This document shows positions 31,023 through 37,166 of a stretch of DNA of 37,166 bases, in pieces (position 1 is the stretch's first letter; every line of letters starts with the position of its first letter). Source of the DNA: a virus. Both the position numbers and the translations under genes were made by a program. The stretch lies in IMG/VR virus record IMGVR_UViG_3300033146_002002, positions 1 to 37,166 of that record, one strand, 5' to 3'. Under the pieces are notes generated by a model. That model did no database searches. It had not been told where the DNA came from and saw nothing but the letters and a program-made list of their open reading frames with translations.

Positions 31023-31457
31023 ATGAAAAAAGATAAAACAATACAATCATTATTATTTGAAAATGATTCAGATGTTTGGGATGAATTAATAGATGATGGT
31101 GGAATGAAAGACAAAAGAAAGGAATTATTCTTTTCTCAATTAAAAAATATCCAACAATACAATAAGACTGTTTTTAGAGACCAATCACTTAAAGAAGTTG
31201 CAAAAAAACTAACTGTTATTTCAAAACTAGCTGAGGAAATCATTTTAAATGAACAAGATGATTGGTTTGATAAAATTACATTGAAAAACGACACCAAACA
31301 CTTAATGAACTCGTGTGTATTATTTGAACAAACAGCTAAGGAAATTTCAACTTTAGAATTTAGAATGACATCATCATATGAGGATATTATGCAAAAATTA
31401 AATAAATATTTTAATATTGATTCAGATAATGAATTAACTGAATTTGATTTAAAATAG
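31023..31457 (+). CDS. Hypothetical head-module protein
   Basis: 144 aa, acidic and helical, 2 nt after the preceding stop. LLFENDSDVWDELIDDGG near the N-terminus; no recognised domain. It is the last gene before the scaffold leader, and probably a core component. Confidence 0.6.
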   Translation: MKKDKTIQSLLFENDSDVWDELIDDGGMKDKRKELFFSQLKNIQQYNKTVFRDQSLKEVAKKLTVISKLAEEIILNEQDDWFDKITLKNDTKHLMNSCVLFEQTAKEISTLEFRMTSSYEDIMQKLNKYFNIDSDNELTEFDLK

Positions 31458-31479
31458 TAATTTTTTACAAAAAATAAAA

Positions 31480-31488
31480 CTATATATA
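31480..31488 (+). promoter_or_regulatory. Possible late-type promoter of the scaffold-capsid unit
   Basis: AAAACTATATATATTAAAC; CTATATATA differs from the core at one position. It would give a leader of about 90 nt, much longer than at other late genes. Confidence 0.45.
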
Positions 31489-31498
31489 TTAAACAAAT

Positions 31499-31563
31499 AG
31501 TTCTACATCAAATTAGAACTCACCCTAATTTTTATTCAAAATAATAAACTCAAATAGTTTATT
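31499..31563 (+). promoter_or_regulatory. Two hairpins in the scaffold leader
   Basis: Hairpin 1: AGTTCTA (31499-31505) / TAGAACT (31514-31520), 8-nt loop. Hairpin 2: AATAAACT (31543-31550) / AGTTTATT (31556-31563), loop CAAAT. Neither is followed by a T run, so they look like leader structures rather than terminators. Confidence 0.45.
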
Positions 31564-31587
31564 CAGAAACACAATTATAACACAATA

Positions 31588-32604
31588 ATGAAAACAAAAG
31601 ACATGTTAACAGAAGCCGTTGCAGATGCAACACTTCTTAAAAAAGCTGCATTAGCAACAGCAAAAGAAAAGTTACAAGAACAATTTACACCACATCTTGA
31701 AAAACTATTTAAACAACAATTAGAGGATGAATTTTTAGACGGAGATACAACTGAAATTGAAGAAATGGTTGATGATGAGGAATTAGACACTGATTTATCA
31801 GATGTATCTGATGAGGAGTTGGAATTGGATGATGAGGAACTTGAAATTGAAGATGAAAATATTGATGATGAGGAACTTGACATTGATTTAGACGACTTAG
31901 ACTTAGAAGATGAGTTGGAAGATGATGATTTTGATGCTGAATTAGATGAGGCACTTACAGAGGACGATGAGAATTTGGAAGATGATGACCTTGATTTAGA
32001 CGACTTAGACTTAGAAGATGAGTTGGAAGATGAGTTGGAAGATGATGATTTAGAGGATGATGACCTTGATTTAGACGACTTAGACTTAGAAGATGAGTTG
32101 GAAGATGATGATTTAGAGGACGAAGATTTTGATGATGAATTAGAAGAAGCAATAAATCAATTAACTCAGGAACACCGAGTACCAAAGAAATCAAATCTGG
32201 GCCGAGAAAACAGACAGTTAAAGCGCAAATTAGAACAACAGCGTAAAGAAATTGTAACAATTTCAAGAAATCTTAAAGAAGCAAAGCTTACAAATGCTAG
32301 AATGTTAAGTGTTACTTCATTATTTAAACAATTTAATTTAACAGAATCACTAAAGCTTAAGGTTATTAAAGCCATTGACCGTGCAAAAACTGCAAGGGAA
32401 TCTAAATTGGTTTATGAAAGCTTAAAAGTATCTTTGTCAAATAAATTACCAACTGCAAACCGCAAAAGTAGAAATACAAAAGTTATCAAGGAAATAAAAA
32501 CAAAGCGTGATAACACATCTGTTTCAACTAAAAATAAAACAATTCTTAATGAAAGTGAAACAACAAAAAGGATACAGCGAATTGCAGGAATTATTAAAGA
32601 CTAA
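31588..32604 (+). CDS. gp22: Prohead scaffold (core) protein, T4 gp22-like
   Basis: 338 aa. It lies between protease-linked genes and the capsid gene, where T4 carries the major core protein gene 22. The N-terminus MLTE|AVADATLLKK has a candidate gp21 cleavage site after residue 9. Residues about 50-190 are an extremely acidic Asp/Glu/Leu tract with repeats of LDLDDLDLEDELEDD. The C-terminal 140 residues are basic and helical with a coiled-coil-like stretch (RENRQLKRKLEQQRKEIVTI) and TILNE|SETTK near the end. The composition suits a disposable internal scaffold. Confidence 0.85.
   Translation: MKTKDMLTEAVADATLLKKAALATAKEKLQEQFTPHLEKLFKQQLEDEFLDGDTTEIEEMVDDEELDTDLSDVSDEELELDDEELEIEDENIDDEELDIDLDDLDLEDELEDDDFDAELDEALTEDDENLEDDDLDLDDLDLEDELEDELEDDDLEDDDLDLDDLDLEDELEDDDLEDEDFDDELEEAINQLTQEHRVPKKSNLGRENRQLKRKLEQQRKEIVTISRNLKEAKLTNARMLSVTSLFKQFNLTESLKLKVIKAIDRAKTARESKLVYESLKVSLSNKLPTANRKSRNTKVIKEIKTKRDNTSVSTKNKTILNESETTKRIQRIAGIIKD
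31885..32120 (+). repeat. In-frame DNA repeats coding the acidic scaffold tract
   Basis: A unit beginning GATTTAGACGACTTAGACTT recurs at 31885, 31993 and 32068 (spacing 108 and 75 nt, both multiples of three), almost identical at DNA level, so the tract expands or contracts by recombination without losing the frame. Confidence 0.8.
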
Positions 32605-32630
32605 AAATAAACAATTTAAAAATAAACAAA

Positions 32631-34280
32631 ATGGCAAAAATTTTTGATATTATTGAACAAGATTCACGAACTGAGTTCAATGCAAATAGAGCAAAAGCCC
32701 AAAGACTTGTTAAAAAGTGGGCTGACACTGGTCTATTAGAGGGTATTAAAAAAGAACATGACAAAACAAACATGGCAGTTCTTTTAGAAAATCAAACAAA
32801 ACAATTAATTACTGAAACATCAGCAACAGGCGGAGTAGGCTCAGAAGAATGGTCAGGTATTGCTTTACCATTAGTACGTAGAGTATTTTCTGAAATTGCT
32901 TCTAAAGATTTTGTAAGTGTTCAACCAATGACTATTCCTTCTGGATTAGTATTCTATATTGATTTTAAATATGGTACTAATCAACCAGGATTTAAGACTA
33001 CTGAATCACCTTACGAACAATCAAATAGTATATATGGTGTTACAAACCAATCAGGTGATGCAACTGACGGATTATATGGTGCAGGAAGATTTGGATATTC
33101 AATCAATGATTATTCAGCATCTATATCTCCAGCAACAAGTTCAGTATCAGAAACTGATGTGTGGTTTAATCCTGCATTATCAAGTTCAGCAGTAAGAGCA
33201 AATTTAAGACGTGTTACAGTTGATATGACAGGTTTAAATTATGATATTGAAGGAACACGTGCATTTGCAATTACAAATGATTCAACAATTACTACTTATT
33301 ATCCAGCTTATACAACTCCAACAGATGAAACAGGTGCAGCTTCAACAACAAAAGTTACATTTATCGCATTGCAAAAGGCAAATATTACTGGTACAGATGT
33401 AGTAATTAACTATCAAAAACAACCTACATCAAGTACAAGAGGTGATTTTGAACAAACACACGAAGTGCTTAATACCCCAGATTCAGGTGGTATATCAGAT
33501 GATTATGTACTTGATATTCCTGAGATTAACTTAGACATGAAGCAAAAAGCGGTTGTGGCTAAGACTAGAAAGCTAAAAGCTGTTTGGACTCCTGAATATG
33601 CACAAGATTTGCAAGCTTATCACTCAATTGATGCTGAGGCTGAATTAGCAAGTATGCTAAGTGAACACGTTTCAATGGAAATTGATATGGAAATCTTAGA
33701 TATGTTGATAAAGGCTGCTTCTATTAATGAGCTGTATTGGTCAGCACGAATTGGTGAAGTTTATAATCCAACAACTGGAACATTCTATACACAAGATAAC
33801 CAGCAAGGTCGCTCTTTATCTTATACTCAACCTACTTGGTATCAAACATTAGGAATTAAAATGCAACAATTAAGTAACCAAATCCATAGCAAAACTATGA
33901 GAGGTGGAGCAAACTTTGCAGTTGTAGGTCCTAACGTAGCAACAATTATCGAATCAATGACTAATTGGAATGCTGATACTGACGGTAATCAAGAATCATT
34001 TGCAATGGGCGTGCAAAAGGCAGGTACATTGAATAGTAGATTCACTATCTATAAAAATCCATACATGACTGATAACTTGGTTTTAATGGGATTTAGAGGT
34101 AGTCAATTCTTGGAGACTGGGGCAACTTATGCACCATATGTACCACTTCAAATGACACCAGTGATTTACTCGGAGACTAATGCTACCCCAAGACGTTTCA
34201 TATCAACACGTTACGGAAAAACAGTAACTCGACCAGAATATTACGGTAGAATTATAGTACAGAGTTTAGACTATGTATAA
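32631..34280 (+). CDS. gp23: Major capsid protein, T4 gp23-like
   Basis: 549 aa, near the length of T4 gp23 (521 aa). The N-terminal delta domain (1-62) is charged and helical and ends with KQLITE|TSATGG, a gp21-type cleavage site after E62. Then SEEWSGIALPLVRRVFSEIA and VQPMTIPSG match the start of mature gp23-type capsid proteins. Later segments include YDIEGTRAF, VVAKTRKLKAVWTPEYAQDL, FAVVGPNVATIIE and a C-terminal VTRPEYYGRIIV. It is transcribed with the scaffold and ends at a terminator. Confidence 0.94.
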   Translation: MAKIFDIIEQDSRTEFNANRAKAQRLVKKWADTGLLEGIKKEHDKTNMAVLLENQTKQLITETSATGGVGSEEWSGIALPLVRRVFSEIASKDFVSVQPMTIPSGLVFYIDFKYGTNQPGFKTTESPYEQSNSIYGVTNQSGDATDGLYGAGRFGYSINDYSASISPATSSVSETDVWFNPALSSSAVRANLRRVTVDMTGLNYDIEGTRAFAITNDSTITTYYPAYTTPTDETGAASTTKVTFIALQKANITGTDVVINYQKQPTSSTRGDFEQTHEVLNTPDSGGISDDYVLDIPEINLDMKQKAVVAKTRKLKAVWTPEYAQDLQAYHSIDAEAELASMLSEHVSMEIDMEILDMLIKAASINELYWSARIGEVYNPTTGTFYTQDNQQGRSLSYTQPTWYQTLGIKMQQLSNQIHSKTMRGGANFAVVGPNVATIIESMTNWNADTDGNQESFAMGVQKAGTLNSRFTIYKNPYMTDNLVLMGFRGSQFLETGATYAPYVPLQMTPVIYSETNATPRRFISTRYGKTVTRPEYYGRIIVQSLDYV

Positions 34281-34300
34281 CTAAAATAACATAAATATTT

Positions 34301-34332
34301 AAAAGCTAGTGCATTATGTACTAGCTTTTTTT
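34301..34332 (+). terminator. Rho-independent terminator of the capsid gene
   Basis: Stem AAAAGCTAGT (34301-34310) / ACTAGCTTTT (34320-34329) with a run of T. The stem sequence recurs at 36547-36572. Confidence 0.85.
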
Positions 34333-34387
34333 TTGTGGATTGAACTGATTGCAGTACCACCCGTTTTATTTGGTAAATTCATTATTT

Positions 34388-34396
34388 TTATTTATA
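34388..34396 (+). promoter_or_regulatory. Possible late-type promoter of the nuclease-methyltransferase fusion
   Basis: TTATTTATACTATTGAAAAG; one mismatch to the core, ATG 29 nt downstream. Confidence 0.4.
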
Positions 34397-34425
34397 CTAT
34401 TGAAAAGTTAATTTAAAACAAACTA

Positions 34426-36537
34426 ATGTATAAATGTAAAATATGTGATAAGAAATATAAAACCGAAGGTGTTTTTACTCGCCACATAACCCAAAAACAT
34501 AAATTAACAAAATTCGAGTATTATAAAACAATTGATACTGATATTTTTAAGTTAAAATATCACAAATGCAAAATGTGTGATAATTATTGTAAAATAACAA
34601 AAATTTACTGTGGGAATGATTGTATGCACTCAGATGATGAATTAAATGCAAATAGAGCAAGAAAAGTAGAAAACGATAAGACTAAAATGTTAGAATGTAA
34701 CATTTGCAATCATACAATTATTGATACATTAAATTTAAGTGGTGCAGTAACAACACATTTACGAGATGTACATAATATAGATAATTCAGATTATATGCAG
34801 TATTTTACATTAAAAGATAGACCATTAAAATATTGTCCATATTGTGATTATTATACTCCAGACGTTAAAAATAGACATGGAGAGTTTACACGGCATTTAT
34901 TGTCAGAACATAATTTAACAATTGATAACCATGTCAAGTTATATCCAAATGATAAAGTATTATTTATTGTACATTTTGATAAGCAGAAACGGATAGATAA
35001 ATTAAATGAATCATCAAAAAATAGAATTAAGTGTGAAATTTGCGGTGAAAATTTTATGAAATTGACACATAGTCATTTAGAAACACATGGTATAACTGTA
35101 CCTGAATATAAAGCAAAATACAATATAATATCAACCTGCTCTGAAACTGTTTCTAAATTACAATCCGAAATTACAACAAAGTATAACTTCGCAAGTGGTT
35201 CAGCAACAAGTAATAAAAAATCATCACTGGAAACGGATTTTGAAGCTAAGTTAAACAATAGTAATATTCAATATATTTCTCAATTTTTATATGATGGAAA
35301 ACGATATGATTTTTATATTCCAACATTAAATCAGTTTGTTGAAATAGATGGTACAGCGTTTCATCTACCAAAAATTAATGACTTACGATTCATGCATGTT
35401 TCTAATTTTATTAATGACTTTAATAAAACAGAAGCAATTAAAAACAAATACAACTTAGCTAGAATTTATTGGAATAAAAAAATGAATTTTAATAATATTG
35501 ATGAACTTACAACCGTATTATCAACACTATCATATGTACCGGATTATTCAATTGATTATTATACAAAAATAATACCAAAAGAATATTTTCAAAAATATAT
35601 CAATAATAAAGGTAAAGGAAAATTAGAAGAATACATACAATTATTATTCAGATTTATAACAACACTACATCCTAATTTTCCTTATTTACCACAAAAAGAA
35701 CAACTTAATAACACGATTAAAAAAATAAAAGATTATGATTTAACTAGATTATATTCAGATAACACATTTAGAAATAATTCAACGACATTAGGTATTAATT
35801 ATTTAAAATCAAATTCAACATCATATTGGAAATCAAGCTATAAAGGAAATAAATCACCAGTTGAAGCATGGAGAGATAAAAAAATAATGAAACGTGTTAT
35901 TAAATATCGAATGGGAATTAATAATAGTAATGAAATATTTGATTTTAGCCTACATCAAATTGTAAGAGGATTAAGTGCAATGCGATTAACCGTGAGTTTT
36001 TTTAAGCCTGTTCTAGCAGCCTCAATATATTCTGATTTATTGAAAGACACACTTTCGCCAACAGTAATAGACCCTAGTGCTGGATTTGGTGGCAGGTTAC
36101 TGGGATTTATAAGTACATATCAAAATGGAACTTATATAGGTATTGAACCAAATATTGAAACATACAAAGAATTAGTTAATTTAAAAGAAAACTTAACACG
36201 TGAATTAAGTCTGACTGATAATCAAATTCAGTTATATAATTGTAAGTTTGAGGAATTTAATAATATACCAGTTAATTATGATTTGGTATTTACAAGTATT
36301 CCATATTTTGATTTGGAAAGCTATTCCAATCCAGTTAAATATGATAACTTTGAAGATTGGAAACATGCATTTTTTGATTCATTGTACAGATTAAAAAATG
36401 TATATATTAATATGAATAGTGACTTATGTGATTTACTTAATATTCGTGATACTGAATTATATACTATTAAAAATAATACTTCACATTTTAATAAAACCAA
36501 AAATAATAAATCCGAATTAATTTGTAAGATAAATTAA
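34426..36537 (+). CDS. Zinc-finger / nuclease / DNA methyltransferase-like fusion protein
   Basis: 703 aa in three parts. Residues 1-235 hold several zinc knuckles: CKICDKKY...HITQKH, CKMCDNYC, CNICNHT...HLRDVH, CPYCDYYT...HLLSEH and CEICGENF...HLETHG. The HGITVPEYKAKY ending recalls MucR/Ros fingers. Residues 265-310 are a PD-(D/E)xK/Vsr-like nuclease: ETDFEAKL with E269/E273, YDFYIP with D295, and FVEIDG with E306. The last 160 residues have an amino-methyltransferase motif I, VIDPSAGFGGRLLG (547-560), then YIGIEPN, and motif IV TSIPYFDLESY (623-633), in which Ile replaces the first Pro of the usual S/DPPY. It follows the capsid gene and lies between two similar terminators. It could be a homing element or a single-chain restriction-modification-like enzyme. 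Confidence 0.8.
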   Translation: MYKCKICDKKYKTEGVFTRHITQKHKLTKFEYYKTIDTDIFKLKYHKCKMCDNYCKITKIYCGNDCMHSDDELNANRARKVENDKTKMLECNICNHTIIDTLNLSGAVTTHLRDVHNIDNSDYMQYFTLKDRPLKYCPYCDYYTPDVKNRHGEFTRHLLSEHNLTIDNHVKLYPNDKVLFIVHFDKQKRIDKLNESSKNRIKCEICGENFMKLTHSHLETHGITVPEYKAKYNIISTCSETVSKLQSEITTKYNFASGSATSNKKSSLETDFEAKLNNSNIQYISQFLYDGKRYDFYIPTLNQFVEIDGTAFHLPKINDLRFMHVSNFINDFNKTEAIKNKYNLARIYWNKKMNFNNIDELTTVLSTLSYVPDYSIDYYTKIIPKEYFQKYINNKGKGKLEEYIQLLFRFITTLHPNFPYLPQKEQLNNTIKKIKDYDLTRLYSDNTFRNNSTTLGINYLKSNSTSYWKSSYKGNKSPVEAWRDKKIMKRVIKYRMGINNSNEIFDFSLHQIVRGLSAMRLTVSFFKPVLAASIYSDLLKDTLSPTVIDPSAGFGGRLLGFISTYQNGTYIGIEPNIETYKELVNLKENLTRELSLTDNQIQLYNCKFEEFNNIPVNYDLVFTSIPYFDLESYSNPVKYDNFEDWKHAFFDSLYRLKNVYINMNSDLCDLLNIRDTELYTIKNNTSHFNKTKNNKSELICKIN

Positions 36538-36546
36538 CCATTAAAA

Positions 36547-36576
36547 AAGCTAGTAATTAATTTTACTAGCTTCTTT
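36547..36576 (+). terminator. Rho-independent terminator
   Basis: Stem AAGCTAGTAA (36547-36556) / TTACTAGCTT (36563-36572) followed by CTTTC. It ends the fusion gene and repeats the stem of the capsid terminator. Confidence 0.75.
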
Positions 36577-36593
36577 CATATAACCCATCAATT

Positions 36594-36917
36594 TTAATTT
36601 TCAATCCTGTCATGAATTTTCAACACTATTGGGATTCTGTTATCATTTAAGTCTATCCCACTCACCTCGCAATAATTTCCCCCAAACATGTGCCATTTAC
36701 TTTCTTGGTCATAATTAACTGGTTTTACATGATATACATCTTTACCAAATAAATGCCGTTTGATTAATAGTAGATGTGGCTCATTGTGATGAATTTCAAA
36801 TTGTGTAGGTATTCCTTTACCAATTAAAATCATGTTTGTAAATTGATTACTAACCCCATTTAAGGTTGAGTCACCACCTGCTTGTCTTAATATGTTTACT
36901 AGAATACCTTTTTTCAT
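36594..36917 (-). CDS. Small conserved phage protein
   Basis: 107 aa. MKKGILVNILRQAGGDSTLN and later HLLLIKRHLFGKDVYHVKPV are patterns I have seen in hypothetical proteins of T4-like phages; mixed alpha/beta composition, no catalytic motif visible. It has an early-type promoter, opposite in direction to the capsid-side genes. Confidence 0.65.
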   Translation of the reverse strand: MKKGILVNILRQAGGDSTLNGVSNQFTNMILIGKGIPTQFEIHHNEPHLLLIKRHLFGKDVYHVKPVNYDQESKWHMFGGNYCEVSGIDLNDNRIPIVLKIHDRIEN

Positions 36918-36964
36918 TTTTGTATATTTTTTAATTGATTAATATTGTTTTCTTAATTACTCTG

Positions 36965-36996
36965 CAAATATAAACTAATTAAATTAAACTACCAAC
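36965..36996 (-). promoter_or_regulatory. Early-type promoter of the 36594 gene
   Basis: On the minus strand: GTTGGTAGTT, 20 nt, TATATTTGCA. It lies back to back with the late-type box at 37015. Confidence 0.75.
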
Positions 36997-37014
36997 TGTT
37001 TTTAATATTTTTAT

Positions 37015-37023
37015 CTATTTATA
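37015..37023 (+). promoter_or_regulatory. Late-type promoter of the last gene
   Basis: ATCTATTTATATTAAAAA; ATG 9 nt after the core. Confidence 0.6.
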
Positions 37024-37032
37024 TTAAAAATA

Positions 37033-37166
37033 ATGAAATTAACACGTATATTAGGGGAACTAATTAAAGAAGAAGTAAATATAAATAAAATATTACATCC
37101 AGCTTCAATAGATTCTGAATACATTGAATTTTTAGAAAACTGGTTAAGTCAGTTTGATTTAAAGGG
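37033..37166 (+). CDS. Late gene, N-terminal part only (cut by the window end)
   Basis: 44 codons are visible (MKLTRILGELIKEEVNINKI...) with no stop before the window ends. The basic/hydrophobic first helix with LIKEE is like the starts of the 2857 and 24181 gene products and the broken gene at 21794, so a virion or assembly protein is likely. Confidence 0.6.
   Translation, partial: MKLTRILGELIKEEVNINKILHPASIDSEYIEFLENWLSQFDLK

Noticed and set aside
31575-32266. Minus-strand ORFs rich in Ser, His and Leu opposite the scaffold gene
   Set aside because: They are shadows of the acidic repeat tract read backwards; the plus-strand frame has the promoter, leader and position of a scaffold gene.
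1-37166. tRNA genes
   Set aside because: I saw no cloverleaf with a TTC-type T-loop and matching acceptor ends in the intergenic stretches. A tRNAscan run would be needed to be sure.

Overview
This window is part of the genome of a lytic, T4-like myovirus, most probably infecting a member of the Bacteroidota (flavobacterial type). The virion and packaging genes show the phage identity: gp19-like tail tube (3409-3903), large terminase (22509-24140), portal (26577-28748), gp21-like prohead protease (29655-30272), acidic prohead scaffold (31588-32604), gp23-like major capsid protein (32631-34280) and a gp53-like baseplate wedge gene (2504-2778, frameshifted). The host inference rests on very AT-rich DNA, no Shine-Dalgarno sequences, and repeated Bacteroidota-type promoters (TTTG, about 20 nt, TAnnTTTG).

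Layout. 1-2500: a divergent family A polymerase-like protein and two small genes. 2504-3903: baseplate wedge and tail tube. 3926-5629: a free-standing zinc-finger/Vsr-fold homing endonuclease. 5716-9569: small early-type genes, a DUF1599/Nmad1-like gene broken by an 8-bp duplication, an HD hydrolase, and an overlapping cluster of P-loop polynucleotide kinase-like, KH-domain and HAD-phosphatase genes. About 9570-14080: an array of small genes separated by attC-like sites (see below). 14404-21401: RNA ligase 1, a ParB-like protein, an SNF2-type helicase and many small phage genes. 21456-22444 (minus): a broken virion-type gene and a glycosyltransferase. 22509-34280: the packaging and head module, with a ParB-like gene (minus) and a MESH1/SpoT-like HD hydrolase inside it, and a mini-intein in the portal. 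34426-36537: a zinc-finger/nuclease/methyltransferase fusion just after the capsid gene. 36594-37166: two small genes, the last one cut by the window end.

The standout is 9919-14035. Seven complete and one partial imperfect inverted repeats of 63-84 nt begin with TAACG and end with GTTA. Each separates one to three small unrelated ORFs. The outer 9 nt at the right end of one repeat are the reverse complement of the left end of the next repeat (9/9 in four of seven pairs, 8/9 in two, 6/9 in one). That is how integron gene cassettes with attC sites are built. No integrase is in the window, so this looks like an integrase-less cassette array (CALIN-like) in a lytic phage, lying between RNA-repair-type genes. 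Promoters inside cassettes lack the GGTAG extension seen at most phage promoters, which supports a foreign origin.

Regulation. Two promoter classes are visible. Early-type promoters are TTTGGTAGtt-N20-TATATTTGCA, before polymerase-like, ligase, ParB and small genes. Late-type promoters have a CTATTTATAAttaaa box 9-32 nt before the start codons of structural genes, including two divergent pairs. Five Rho-independent terminators are clear. Several genes carry single frameshifts or stops (gp53, DUF1599-like, 10144, 10574, 12417, 21456-21794); some may be sequence errors.
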